DNA of 64,000 bases from Lachnospiraceae bacterium (GTDB lineage Bacteria > Bacillota > Clostridia > Lachnospirales > Lachnospiraceae), in NCBI GenBank assembly GCA_017614155.1, contig JAGACK010000017.1, positions 62,001 through 126,000 on the forward strand. The letters run 5' to 3'. The position numbers were made by a program, and so were the translations under genes. Shown here piece by piece: positions 35,185 through 43,926 of the stretch. Numbering within the stretch: position 1 is the first letter of the stretch; the number at the start of each line of letters is the position of its first letter. The notes under the pieces were generated by a model. That model saw only the letters and a list, made by a program, of their open reading frames with translations. It had not been told where the DNA came from and made no database searches.

Positions 35185-36306
35185 TCATGCGGGATTACTG
35201 CTTTCCCTTATCCTGTAGACCAAAGCCAGAACCTCTGCCACAGCCTGGTACAGTTCGGGAGGTATCATCGCTCCCACATCAACATTATGGTAAAGCATCC
35301 TTGCAAGCGGCTTGTCTTCGTGAATCTCTACTCCGGCCTCCATTGCCGCTTCCTTGATCCTCTGAGCCAGAAAATCCTGTCCTTTTGCCACAACAACAGG
35401 CGCATCCGCAATCTGGCTGTCATATTTGAGCGCTACCGCATAATGCGTAGGGTTGGTAATGACCACATCCGCTTCAGGGACAGCCTGCATCATCCTCCGT
35501 CTTGAGGCTTCCATCATCCTCTGTCTGATCTTGCCCTTGATCTGAGGATCTCCTTCTGCGTCTTTGTACTCATCCTTGACCTCCTGCTTGGTCATCTTCA
35601 TGTCTTCTTTGAATTTGTGTCTCTGATAGAGATAATCCGCAATACCGACAAGCAGGTAAAATATACTGATGCGAAGGCCGACATCCACAACAGTCTGGCA
35701 GGTAAAGACTATTGCGCTCTGCACCGACAGGTCATACATCAAAAGCAGCGCTCCGATCCTGTCAGCCATATAGCTGTACACGACATAACTGATGACCGCA
35801 ACCTTCAGCACTGATTTCAGAAGTTCAACAAGCTTCTCCTTCGAAAACAGCTTTTTGACGCCGTTTATCGGATTCAGCTTTGACAGTTTCGGCTTTAAGG
35901 GCTTTGCCGTAGGCGCCCACTTTACCTGGACAACATTTACTATCACGCCGACTACCACCCCTGTCAAAAAAACCGGGAGCAGGATGATGACCATCCTCAG
36001 CATGATGATATTTATCAGGCCGGTAAAATCCTTTCTGGGTACGATGCCGTCATAAAGCTTTATATAATCAGGTATTACCGAATAAACATATCTGAATATC
36101 TCCAGAAAATTCTTCCCCATGAGCTGGCCGAAAATCCTGATGATAAAAAATACCATGATAAGACTTACGGCATTACCCAGCTCCTGACTTCTTGCTACCT
36201 GTCCTTCTTTTCTGGCATCCTTTAGCTTCTTGCTGGTAGGCGCCTCGGTTTTCTCGCCGCCGGGGCCCTCTTTTGCAAAGAACTGAAGATCATATCCAAG
36301 GATCAT
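35185..36306 (-). CDS. flhB: Flagellar export switch protein FlhB
   Basis: FlhB switches export from hook to filament substrates after self-cleavage. The 373-residue protein has the basic N-terminal segment (EKTEAPTSKKLKDARKEGQ), four membrane helices and the cleavage motif NPTHYA, N285-P286-T287-H288, intact. The soluble C-terminal part ends in PELYQAVAEVLALVYRI, the family signature. It overlaps fliR by four bases. Confidence 0.97.
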   Translation of the reverse strand: MILGYDLQFFAKEGPGGEKTEAPTSKKLKDARKEGQVARSQELGNAVSLIMVFFIIRIFGQLMGKNFLEIFRYVYSVIPDYIKLYDGIVPRKDFTGLINIIMLRMVIILLPVFLTGVVVGVIVNVVQVKWAPTAKPLKPKLSKLNPINGVKKLFSKEKLVELLKSVLKVAVISYVVYSYMADRIGALLLMYDLSVQSAIVFTCQTVVDVGLRISIFYLLVGIADYLYQRHKFKEDMKMTKQEVKDEYKDAEGDPQIKGKIRQRMMEASRRRMMQAVPEADVVITNPTHYAVALKYDSQIADAPVVVAKGQDFLAQRIKEAAMEAGVEIHEDKPLARMLYHNVDVGAMIPPELYQAVAEVLALVYRIRESSNPA

Positions 36307-37091
36307 TGACTGCTCATTCCTCCCGCAAATACGGTCATCAGCTGCTTCATCTCATTAAATACAAAATCGGAGATACCCGGGAGCATCCCGACAGTTATGA
36401 ACATTATGCCCAGCCCAACGATTATCTTTATCTGGATACCTACGGAAAACATGTTCATCTGCGGCGCAACCTTTGCCAGTATGCCCAGCACCGCATTCAG
36501 TATCAGCATTCCCGCAAAGACCGGAAGAAATATCCTGAAACCAATCACAAAATAATCACCCAGGAACTTCACGGCGCTGTTCATCAGACTTTCAAGGTCA
36601 AATGCGATCCTTCCCGTCGGTATCGTGCTGTATGAATCCACAAAAGCCCTTAATATCCAGTGATGCATGTCCGTTATCAGCAGTATCAGCATCAAAGCGT
36701 AGTTGTACAGCGATCCTGAAAAACCGACCTGCTGTCTTGTAGCCGGATCAAAAAGGGATACCATCGAAAGCCCGATATCCATATCGATGAGCGAACCGGC
36801 AAGCGAGACGATATACATACAGACATTGCCTGAAAAGCCAAGCAGTATACCGGCTGCGGTCTCTTTGAACACAAGTATCGCATATCCCAGGACCGTATCA
36901 TACTGAAGGGCGTAATGAGGCACCACAAACTGATACAAAAGGAGTGACACCAGCAGCGAAAAACCAATCTTTGCCCTTCGCGGCACATTGTTCATCCCAA
37001 AGAAAGGGGCTGCATGAACAAATGCTGTCACTCTAGCCACGATCAAAAGAAAAAATTCAAGATCCTGGATCGAAAAGCCATAATCAATCAA
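36303..37091 (-). CDS. fliR: Flagellar export protein FliR
   Basis: FliR is one subunit of the FliPQR export pore. The 262-residue protein has the expected hydrophobic helices and the family's FFGMNNVPRRAKIGFSLL stretch near the N-terminus. The start is a TTG (MIDYGFSIQ), with AGGT about seven bases upstream; no ATG is available without losing the first helix. It overlaps flhB by four bases. Confidence 0.93.
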   Translation of the reverse strand: MIDYGFSIQDLEFFLLIVARVTAFVHAAPFFGMNNVPRRAKIGFSLLVSLLLYQFVVPHYALQYDTVLGYAILVFKETAAGILLGFSGNVCMYIVSLAGSLIDMDIGLSMVSLFDPATRQQVGFSGSLYNYALMLILLITDMHHWILRAFVDSYSTIPTGRIAFDLESLMNSAVKFLGDYFVIGFRIFLPVFAGMLILNAVLGILAKVAPQMNMFSVGIQIKIIVGLGIMFITVGMLPGISDFVFNEMKQLMTVFAGGMSSQ

Positions 37092-37104
37092 TGAAATGAC
37101 CTGC

Positions 37105-37374
37105 CTATCTCACATAAAGCGTAAAATCCGCCCATAGTTCAGTCATAAAATCCACCATGTTATTCATCATCCAGTGTCCCAGGATCATGATGCCCACAAA
37201 TATGCCTAAAACCTTCGGAACAAATGTCAGCGTCTGTTCCTGGATGGAAGTGACAGTCTGAAAAATCGAGATCGCCAGACCTATGATCAGGGATATCAGG
37301 AGCAGCGGAGTGGCGGTTTTTATTATCACATATAAGGTTTTCGAGGTCAGATCAGTAACCGTATCTATGGTCAT
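37105..37374 (-). CDS. fliQ: Flagellar export protein FliQ
   Basis: FliQ is the small two-helix subunit of the FliPQR export pore. The 89-residue protein has two membrane helices (about 17-40 and 52-75) with the conserved LAISIFQTVTSIQEQTLTFVPK loop region between them, of which the QEQTLTFVPK part is diagnostic. It is correctly placed between fliP and fliR. Confidence 0.95.
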   Translation of the reverse strand: MTIDTVTDLTSKTLYVIIKTATPLLLISLIIGLAISIFQTVTSIQEQTLTFVPKVLGIFVGIMILGHWMMNNMVDFMTELWADFTLYVR

Positions 37375-37399
37375 TTTTCACTCTCCGCAAAACAAACCG

Positions 37400-38329
37400 T
37401 CAGTAGAAAGTCTTTACAACACCGCCTATAACAAGATTCCAGCCGTCCGCAAGCACAAACAGAAGAATCTTGAAGGGCATGGATATGGTCGTCGGCGGAA
37501 GCATCATCATACCCATGCTCATAAGGGTCGAAGCCACGACCATATCTATCACTATGAAAGGAATATAGATCAAAAAGCCTATTATGAACGCTGTACGAAG
37601 CTCCGAAATAACAAATGCGGATGTAAGCACTGTGTTCGGTATGTCATCGAGGTCCTCAACTTCTTCTATGCCTGCAATGTCGAGGAAAAGCCTGACATCC
37701 TTTGTCTGGGTCTGACGATACATGAACTCACGCAGAGGCTTCATCGCCGTTTCGAAAAACTCCTGCTGCGTCATCTCTCCCGCCTCAAAGGGCCTGACTG
37801 CAGTGGTGTTTATCTCATTTATGATCGGAGACATAATAAAAAATGTCAAAAGCAGCGTAAGTCCGACCAGAACCTGATTTGGAGGTGCCGTCTGCGTACC
37901 TACAGCCGCTCTTGTAAAATGCATAACAACCAGTATCCTTGTAAAGGATGTCAGCATTAAAAGCAGGAGCGGAGCCATCGCAACCAAAGTGAGGATTATG
38001 AGAATCCTCAGGGATCCCGAAAGATTTCCGTTCCTGTCTGTATAGGTAATGTTCAGGTTGTTGCCTATGTTCAGTTTTGAAAGATCGCCTCTGTCATCGG
38101 CTGTGCCCGGTTCGTTGATAACGGTGCTTGAATTATAATCATTATCATATATGCCGATGGCATTATAATCATCAGTTCTCGTTCCCTCGACATCCCGGGT
38201 ACTGCCGCTCGCTATCCCGCCGCTCTTCCCGGTAGCCGACTCATTCGCATAAGCGATCCTCTCATACCCGAAGAAAACTGCCGTAAACAGTAGAAGGATC
38301 ACAGCGAAAGAAACATATACCCTTTTCAT
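37400..38329 (-). CDS. fliP: Flagellar export protein FliP
   Basis: FliP forms the core of the export pore. The 309-residue protein has a cleavable-type signal peptide (residues 1-28), a hydrophilic, low-complexity stretch of about 70 residues, then the conserved four-helix core with FTRILVVMHFTRAAVGTQ and the SMGMMMLPPTTISMP signature. The core is normal; the N-terminal extracellular-side stretch makes it longer than the ~220-250 typical of the family, as in some Clostridia. TAAGGAG precedes the ATG. Confidence 0.96.
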   Translation of the reverse strand: MKRVYVSFAVILLLFTAVFFGYERIAYANESATGKSGGIASGSTRDVEGTRTDDYNAIGIYDNDYNSSTVINEPGTADDRGDLSKLNIGNNLNITYTDRNGNLSGSLRILIILTLVAMAPLLLLMLTSFTRILVVMHFTRAAVGTQTAPPNQVLVGLTLLLTFFIMSPIINEINTTAVRPFEAGEMTQQEFFETAMKPLREFMYRQTQTKDVRLFLDIAGIEEVEDLDDIPNTVLTSAFVISELRTAFIIGFLIYIPFIVIDMVVASTLMSMGMMMLPPTTISMPFKILLFVLADGWNLVIGGVVKTFY

Positions 38330-38337
38330 ACTGCTCC

Positions 38338-38691
38338 TTAATGGTCGTTGTCCTTATTCTTTCCCAGTCGTTCTTTTGCTTTTTCGATCAGGTTCGAAAA
38401 ATCAAGACCCTGGAGTGAAGAATCGTTGCTGAAGTCTATACTCTCCCCATCAAGCTCTGAAAGCATTGATATCTCGTCCTTGCCGATACCCAAAACAAGA
38501 TATTTGGATCCCGTCCTTACAATAGCTATAAACTTGGACGGCGCTATCCTGTATGACTCAACAACCTCGATGTTCTTATTATATGTCTGCTTCTTTGCGA
38601 AACCCGCCACCCATTTCGTTGTGAAAAAGGTGATGAACAGCACAAAGATAAATATAATAAGGACAGTGAAAAGCTGAATGATCCTTTCCAA
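38338..38691 (-). CDS. fliO: Flagellar biosynthetic protein FliO/FliZ
   Basis: FliO assists assembly of the FliP ring. The 117-residue protein has one N-terminal membrane helix (LFTVLIIFIFVLFITFFTT) and a soluble domain with the family's IEVVESYRIAPSKFIAIVR and YLVLGIGKDEISMLSEL patterns. The start is a TTG placed directly after the cheY stop codon, so its translation is probably coupled to cheY. It lies 8 bases before fliP. Confidence 0.9.
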   Translation of the reverse strand: MERIIQLFTVLIIFIFVLFITFFTTKWVAGFAKKQTYNKNIEVVESYRIAPSKFIAIVRTGSKYLVLGIGKDEISMLSELDGESIDFSNDSSLQGLDFSNLIEKAKERLGKNKDNDH

Positions 38692-39054
38692 TCAGCCCAC
38701 GACCTTTTTTACAGCCTCGAGAACTCTCTCCGCCTGGAACGGCTTAACAATGAAATCCTTGGCGCCGGCCTGAATGGCTTCTATAACCATTGCCTGCTGG
38801 CCCATTGCCGAGCACATGATGACAAGAGCAGCCGGATCGTTTTCCTTGATCTTTTTCAGCGCCTGAATGCCATCCATCTCAGGCATCGTGATATCCATGA
38901 GAACAAGGTCCGGCTTTACTTCGGCATACTTCTCAACAGCTTTAGCGCCGTTTTCTGCCTCGCCCGCAACATTGTAGCCATTCTTTGAAAGAATGTCTTT
39001 GATCATCATTCTCATGAATGCTGCGTCATCACAAATCAGAATGTTTTTTGCCAT
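38692..39054 (-). CDS. cheY: Chemotaxis response regulator CheY
   Basis: Phosphorylated CheY binds the switch proteins FliM and FliY to set rotation. The 120-residue single receiver domain has the acidic pair D9-D10, phospho-acceptor D54 (VLMDITMPEMDG), the switch threonine/serine region (MCSAMG) and the lysine in IVKPF. It lies between fliY and fliO, as in Bacillus. Confidence 0.96.
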   Translation of the reverse strand: MAKNILICDDAAFMRMMIKDILSKNGYNVAGEAENGAKAVEKYAEVKPDLVLMDITMPEMDGIQALKKIKENDPAALVIMCSAMGQQAMVIEAIQAGAKDFIVKPFQAERVLEAVKKVVG

Positions 39055-39066
39055 AATTTTTCACTC

Positions 39067-40296
39067 CTATTTTATTATTTCTGTTACTCTGACTCCAAAA
39101 CTCTCTTCTATTACAACAACCTCGCCTTTGGCGACATTCTTGCCGTTAACCAGCACATCCACCGGTTCTCCCGCGATCTTCTCAAGTTCTATGATCGTTC
39201 CGGGTGCGAAATCCAGTATGTCGTTTATCGACTTGTGCGTCCTTCCAAGCTCAACAGTTACCTCCAGCGGCACATCGCGGATAAGCTCTATGTTTTCCTG
39301 TGCCTGCATGGGGTTGAAATCGCTGGTAAATGCCGTAAACTGGGCCGGCTGTACATTTACATTTGCCATCTGCCCCATTCCCATCTGGGGTGCCATTCCC
39401 ATCTGGGGCATTCCCATCTGAGGCGCCATTCCCATTTGGGGCATTCCCATCTGGGGCATTCCCATCTGGGGCTGCATCGGCGGCGGAGCCTGTCCGGACA
39501 TATCCATCATCGGCGGCGGAGCGGCCTGAGGCGCCGGTTCGGGAGCCGGACTGGAGACCTCCACGGGAGCAGGTTCTTCGGCTGCGCCCTGTCCGGAAAC
39601 AAAATGATTGTACAGTTCCTTGGCAAAATCTATCGGATACAGCTGCATGATAGTCGAGTCAACCAAATCGCCTATCTGCATCGAGAATGAAACCCTTACA
39701 AATGTTCCCTGCAGAAATTCTGCTATATCCTCTGGCTTTCCGAATTCGCTCAAGTCAACCAGCGAAGCCTCCGGAGGACTGATATCTATCATCCTTCCGA
39801 GCATTGATGAAAGTGATGTTGCAGATGAGCCCATCATCTGGTTCATTGCCTCGGATATAGCCGAAAGATGAAGTTCTCCCAGCTCACCGTCGGTATTTGT
39901 TCCATCGCCCCCCATCATCAGATCCGTTATTACTTTGACATCGTTTTCCTTGAGCACGAGGATGTTGCTCCCGTCAAGGCCGACCTTGTAATGAATCTGG
40001 ATGAAAACACACGGTCTCTCGTAATCTTTTGCTATGGAATCCCAGGTCGCCATTTCGACCGTGGGAGTGGTTATATTCACTTTTCTGTTTACAAGGGAAT
40101 ACAGCGTGGTGGCCGATGTTCCCATGCTTATATTGGCCACCTCACCGACGGCATCCTTTTCGGCTTCCGTCAGTCCTCCGTCTCCGACATCTTCGGCAGG
40201 TGCTGCCGTCTCCTGCGGCGCATCTCCACCCCCGTCGTCGGTTGCCATCCCGGATAGCAGGGCGTTGATCTCGTCCTGTGACAGCATTCCGTCCAT
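39067..40296 (-). CDS. fliY: Flagellar switch protein and CheY-P phosphatase FliY (FliN/CheC fusion)
   Basis: FliY is both a C-ring component and a CheY-P phosphatase in Bacillus-type systems. The 409-residue protein has an N-terminal CheY-P-binding peptide like that of FliM (MLSQDEINALLSG), a CheC-like domain with both phosphatase motifs intact (E52/N55 in GEVANISMG and E149/N152 in SEAMNQMMG), a long proline/alanine- and then methionine-rich linker (residues ~236-312), and a C-terminal FliN/SpoA domain (VTVELGRTHKSINDIL ... VGVRVTEI-type ending). The methionine-rich MGMPQ repeats are unusual (annotated separately). It lies between fliM and cheY. Confidence 0.95.
   Translation of the reverse strand: MDGMLSQDEINALLSGMATDDGGGDAPQETAAPAEDVGDGGLTEAEKDAVGEVANISMGTSATTLYSLVNRKVNITTPTVEMATWDSIAKDYERPCVFIQIHYKVGLDGSNILVLKENDVKVITDLMMGGDGTNTDGELGELHLSAISEAMNQMMGSSATSLSSMLGRMIDISPPEASLVDLSEFGKPEDIAEFLQGTFVRVSFSMQIGDLVDSTIMQLYPIDFAKELYNHFVSGQGAAEEPAPVEVSSPAPEPAPQAAPPPMMDMSGQAPPPMQPQMGMPQMGMPQMGMAPQMGMPQMGMAPQMGMGQMANVNVQPAQFTAFTSDFNPMQAQENIELIRDVPLEVTVELGRTHKSINDILDFAPGTIIELEKIAGEPVDVLVNGKNVAKGEVVVIEESFGVRVTEIIK
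39374..39474 (-). repeat. 15-18 bp tandem repeats encoding a methionine-rich linker in fliY
   Basis: On the plus strand CATTCCCATCTGGGG recurs six times with few changes, some units carrying an extra GCC codon. On the coding strand this gives repeated M-G-M-P-Q or M-G-M-A-P-Q at residues ~278-310 of FliY. The near identity of the DNA units suggests recent expansion by slippage, so copy number may differ between strains. Confidence 0.85.
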
Positions 40297-40300
40297 CCGG

Positions 40301-41284
40301 TTAGTCCTCCTCTCTGATTACTTCAGTCACTCTCACGGCATATAAATCCTTTGTCGAACCGGGTAGCGCTTTGAATTTTCTGATATTTCCCACATAGATA
40401 TCCATATCCTGTGCGACCCTGCTGTCGAGCCGTATGATGTCCCCCACCTGGAGATTGACAAAATCCGTAACCGTAATGGAACTTTCTCCGAGAACCGCCA
40501 TGATGGGTATCTGTACATGCTTGATAAGATCCTCCATGTGTTCCATGTAACTCTCGTCGGAATTGTCCTGCATGGTCGAAAACCAGAATTTCGTATTCAG
40601 CTTATCCATGATACTCTCCAAAGTAAAGTAAGGCAAGCAGACATTCATAAGTCCCTCGACCTCGCCTATCCTGATATTGAGAGTGACAATGGCTATCATT
40701 TCCGTCGGTGCGATGATCTGCGCAAACTGAGGATTTGTCTCAACTCTTTCAAGCACCGGGTTCAGTTCCTCGACAACATTTTTCCATGGCTCCCGCAGAA
40801 GCGATACCGAAACCGCAACCATCTTTTCAACAAGCGAAAGCTCTATCTCGGAAAACTCCCTGTTTTTTTCCAGGGGATCGCCCTGCCCTCCCAGGAGCCT
40901 GTCGATCATGGCAAATCCGAGCGTTGCCGAAAGTTCTATCATGATATTGCCGTTCAGCGGCAGAAAATTTACCACACCCAGAATAACCGGGTTAGACAAA
41001 GAATTTGTAAACTCCGAAAAAGTCAGTGCCTCGGAATTCACAACGCTGACCTGCACATTCTTTCGCAGGTACACCGGGAAATTGGTAGAAAGCAGTCTCC
41101 CGTAATGTTCAAATATTATCTCAAGCGTACGAAGGTGCTCTTTTGAGAATTTTGCCGGTCTCTTAAAGTCATATTCCTTGACATTTTTTCCGGCATCCTC
41201 TTTGATGTCATCCGCATCTATCTCTCCGCTGCTGATTGCCTGCAGGAGATTGTCGATTTCCGCTTGGGAAAGTACGTCTCCCAT
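40301..41284 (-). CDS. fliM: Flagellar motor switch protein FliM
   Basis: FliM is the C-ring protein that binds CheY-P. The 327-residue protein has the N-terminal CheY-binding peptide (VLSQAEIDNLLQA), a middle CheC-like fold without the phosphatase motifs and a C-terminal SpoA domain (LGESSITVTDFVNLQVGD). It follows fliL by 30 bases and precedes fliY by 4 bases. Confidence 0.97.
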   Translation of the reverse strand: MGDVLSQAEIDNLLQAISSGEIDADDIKEDAGKNVKEYDFKRPAKFSKEHLRTLEIIFEHYGRLLSTNFPVYLRKNVQVSVVNSEALTFSEFTNSLSNPVILGVVNFLPLNGNIMIELSATLGFAMIDRLLGGQGDPLEKNREFSEIELSLVEKMVAVSVSLLREPWKNVVEELNPVLERVETNPQFAQIIAPTEMIAIVTLNIRIGEVEGLMNVCLPYFTLESIMDKLNTKFWFSTMQDNSDESYMEHMEDLIKHVQIPIMAVLGESSITVTDFVNLQVGDIIRLDSRVAQDMDIYVGNIRKFKALPGSTKDLYAVRVTEVIREED

Positions 41285-41314
41285 AGTCTGTAAACCCCTG
41301 TATCTCTTATCCGG

Positions 41315-41854
41315 TTACTGGACAATATATCCGCTCAGTGCCACCTGATAAATGAACTCTGAATCAAACATCGCCTGTATCCTGCCAAGAGCCGCTTCCT
41401 GGAGTCCGGTCTGGCCAAGAGCCTCTATATCCTCGTAGGTATAGCCTCCTACGACCTCGCTCATGGCATTCAGTATAAGCGGATCCCTGGCTCCCGATTC
41501 CACATCTGCCCCGTAGGTTTCATAATCCTCGGATGTCTTGTTCATCAGAACCGCGACCTTGCATACCACATAATGCGCTTCTCCGTCCTCGCCCTTCTTC
41601 AGCTGGAAAGTCTGCTGATCCTCTATGCTGTAGGTTGCCGAATCAGCAAGAGAAACATTATATGCCGAACTGCCTGACGCTTCTCCGCCCGGTGAATTGG
41701 CGGCCAGATCAAGCTTTATTGCGCCGGATATCTCGTCGATCAGCGAAATGGTCTTTTTATTGGCCGGAATGACCGAAAACATCATGATCGCGGTCATGGC
41801 AATATTCACCACCAGGAGCGCCAGTATGATGATTGAAATCATGTTCTTTTTCAT
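41315..41854 (-). CDS. fliL: Flagellar basal-body-associated protein FliL
   Basis: FliL surrounds and stabilises the stator at the basal body. The 179-residue protein has one N-terminal membrane helix (MISIIILALLVVNIAMTAIMMF) and an extracytoplasmic domain with the weakly conserved FliL pattern ending in IYQVALSGYIVQ. Its placement between motB and fliM supports the call, since sequence conservation in this family is low. Confidence 0.85.
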   Translation of the reverse strand: MKKNMISIIILALLVVNIAMTAIMMFSVIPANKKTISLIDEISGAIKLDLAANSPGGEASGSSAYNVSLADSATYSIEDQQTFQLKKGEDGEAHYVVCKVAVLMNKTSEDYETYGADVESGARDPLILNAMSEVVGGYTYEDIEALGQTGLQEAALGRIQAMFDSEFIYQVALSGYIVQ

Positions 41855-41904
41855 AGGATGTCTACGATTCCCTTTCCCTAAAGATTTATTATCACTTCGG
41901 TAAA

Positions 41905-42846
41905 CTATGAAACATCAGACAATTGATTGTATATCCTGATCTCGACCCTTCTGTTCAGCTGCCGTCCCTCGGGGGTTCCGTTGTCCGCGACCGGTATATA
42001 CGATCCTCTGCCGGTATGCTTGATATATGCAGGATCCAGATCACTGTTGTCTCTTAAATACTCAAACACCGAAAGCGCCCTTGCGCTGGAAAGTTCATCA
42101 TTGTTTGCGAAACGTCCGTTACTGATGGGAATGTTGTCCGTATGCCCTTCTATCTCTATGGTGGAGCCCGCATATGTCTCGAGTATCTTTCCTACCTTGT
42201 CAAGGAGAAGTCCGGCGTCATCCTTTATATTAGCACTTCCCGAATCAAATAACAATGAGCCGTTCATGGTCAGCGAAACATATTGTGAAGTAAAATCTAT
42301 GTCTATCTGCTTGTCCAGGTCCTCTTCATTGAGAGTCTCCTCGATCTTTTCGGCAAGCTCCTCCGACTCCTTTATCCCGGACTTTTCAAGCTGTTCCTTT
42401 GCTTCGGCATCGGTCACCTTTCTGTCTTCTTCCTCTTTTCCGCTGTCCTTCTTGTCTTCGCTGCCGGAATTCTCATCTTTGGAATCCTGAGATTTATCTA
42501 CATTTTCAGCCGCTTCGGAAAGATCCTCGGAGGCCTCGTCGTAATCGGTATTGTCCTGGTTTCCCGTGCTGTTCTTTCCCATAGAGGAAAAATATTCTGA
42601 AATCTGGTTCAGCTGGCTAACGCCGTTTCCGACCAGATCGCCTTCGCCTATGGAATCATTTCCGCCCTGAAACACGGAAAAGGTCTTCTGCAGCGAGGCC
42701 GCTATAGCTTCGAATTTATTAACATCCGTCGAGGACATGGAGAACAGCAAAACGAAGAAGCACAGCAGCAGGTTCATCAGATCCGCAAATGTCGCCATCC
42801 ACGCCGGCGAACCACTCGGCGCTTCCTCTTGTCTCTTCTTCGCCAT
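41905..42846 (-). CDS. motB: Flagellar stator protein MotB
   Basis: MotB anchors the stator to peptidoglycan and carries the ion-binding aspartate. The 313-residue protein has the plug/membrane helix WMATFADLMNLLLCFFVLLF with the essential D22, a very acidic, low-complexity linker (residues ~95-165), and a C-terminal OmpA-like peptidoglycan-binding domain (EIEGHTDNIPISNG, GRGSYIPVADN, NRRVEIRI). The start codon overlaps the motA stop by one base. Confidence 0.95.
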   Translation of the reverse strand: MAKKRQEEAPSGSPAWMATFADLMNLLLCFFVLLFSMSSTDVNKFEAIAASLQKTFSVFQGGNDSIGEGDLVGNGVSQLNQISEYFSSMGKNSTGNQDNTDYDEASEDLSEAAENVDKSQDSKDENSGSEDKKDSGKEEEDRKVTDAEAKEQLEKSGIKESEELAEKIEETLNEEDLDKQIDIDFTSQYVSLTMNGSLLFDSGSANIKDDAGLLLDKVGKILETYAGSTIEIEGHTDNIPISNGRFANNDELSSARALSVFEYLRDNSDLDPAYIKHTGRGSYIPVADNGTPEGRQLNRRVEIRIYNQLSDVS

Positions 42847-43646
42847 TATTCACCTCCGGCTCCCCCGCCTTCGCCTTCGTCTCCGCCGATCCTGTCTTTG
42901 GGCGCTATAAATGACTTCAGCTTCTCTTCTATGACACGGGGATTCTCTCCGGCCTGTATGGAAAGAAGTCCTTCAACTTCTATTCCCTTGATAGCAAACT
43001 CCTGGGCATCCTTCATCTTGAGTTTATTCGCAACCGGCGTACATACCCAGTTGGCAAGAAGGGATCCGTAAAATGTTGTAACAAGAGCAACCGCCATAGC
43101 CGGTCCGAGCGATGACGGGTCCGACAGGTTTTTAAGCATGTTGATAAGTCCGATCAGGGTTCCTATCATTCCCCATGCAGGACCCATGGCCGCCAGATTT
43201 TCCCAGAAACCTATGCCCTCCTTGTGCCTGCCGGAGATACCGTCCATTTCAGTTTCCATGATCGCGCGGACAAGTTCCGGATCTGTACCGTCAACAACAA
43301 GCATGATCCCCTTTTTAAGGAAATCATCATCTATACTTCCCGCAGCCTCTTCAAGTGAAAGGAGTCCCTCCTTTCGAGCCACGTTCGAAAGATCTATGAT
43401 CTGCCTGATGACCTCGGCCGCATTTCCCTTCTCAAGCTTGAAGATCAGCTTGAAGGTCTTCAGTCCCGCCACAAAGGACTGCAATGTGTTCATCGCCAGA
43501 ATGCACATGAACGCTCCGCCGAAAGTCAGGAAGATCGAGTCTCTGTCAATGAAAGAAAACAGGGCGGTGATTCCGTTGGAACCGGTAATACCGTAGAACA
43601 TCAGGCCAAGGCAGCCCACAAGCCCCACTATACTTGCTATGTCCAA
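42846..43646 (-). CDS. motA: Flagellar stator protein MotA
   Basis: MotA forms the stator ring that contacts FliG. The protein has four membrane helices, the cytoplasmic loop with the FliG-contacting charged residues, and the conserved prolines in MGPAWGMIGTLIGLINML and the closing VALVTTFYGSLLANWV helix. No ATG suits the start. A TTG at 43646 gives MDIASIVGLVG, the usual family opening, and is preferred; a TTG at 43685 would add 13 residues. Neither has a strong ribosome-binding site. A weak terminator-like hairpin precedes it. Confidence 0.93.
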   Translation of the reverse strand: MDIASIVGLVGCLGLMFYGITGSNGITALFSFIDRDSIFLTFGGAFMCILAMNTLQSFVAGLKTFKLIFKLEKGNAAEVIRQIIDLSNVARKEGLLSLEEAAGSIDDDFLKKGIMLVVDGTDPELVRAIMETEMDGISGRHKEGIGFWENLAAMGPAWGMIGTLIGLINMLKNLSDPSSLGPAMAVALVTTFYGSLLANWVCTPVANKLKMKDAQEFAIKGIEVEGLLSIQAGENPRVIEEKLKSFIAPKDRIGGDEGEGGGAGGE

Positions 43647-43704
43647 AACATTCTCACTTTCTGTATTAATTGATGCATTGTTCAAAATGATCCATCAATC
43701 ATTT

Positions 43705-43728
43705 AAAAAGTGCATCATCTTTATGCAC
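43705..43728 (-). terminator. Possible terminator between flbD and motA
   Basis: On the minus strand GTGCAT (43723-43728) pairs with ATGCAC (43710-43715) around a seven-base loop, followed by five T residues (43705-43709). The six-pair stem is short, so partial termination is more likely than complete. It would let flbD be made in excess of the stator and switch genes. Confidence 0.45.
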
Positions 43729-43749
43729 GCAAAAAAAACGCGTAAACCG

Positions 43750-43920
43750 CTAACCAGACAATTTTACTAAATTTCCTATTTGTTGTCTACTTTCTTTTAC
43801 TATTATTTTTCTGTCATTTGTCATGGTTATGACAGTATCGGGCGTCGTTTCGATGACTTCGATGTAATCAGAATTGATCGTTATCTTTTCATCATTAAGT
43901 TTTGTGACCTCGATAAGCAT
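43750..43920 (-). CDS. flbD: FlbD/SwrD family small flagellar protein
   Basis: The 56-residue product (MLIEVTKLNDEKITINSDYI at the start, then EVIETTPDTVITMTNDRKII and VKESRQQIGNLVKL) matches the FlbD family pattern of a short beta-rich protein with a TPDTVITLTNG-type core. In B. subtilis the homologue SwrD raises flagellar torque and is needed for swarming. It sits directly ahead of motA, which fits a role with the stator. No ribosome-binding site is visible upstream of the ATG; the best promoter predicts transcription beginning at the start codon itself. Confidence 0.9.
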   Translation of the reverse strand: MLIEVTKLNDEKITINSDYIEVIETTPDTVITMTNDRKIIVKESRQQIGNLVKLSG

Positions 43921-43926
43921 GTCAAT

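Noticed and set aside
39235..39690. Plus-strand frames rich in repeated H-S-H-L-G or P-F-P-S-G opposite fliY
   Set aside because: They are the antisense reading of the fliY tandem repeat and have no independent support.
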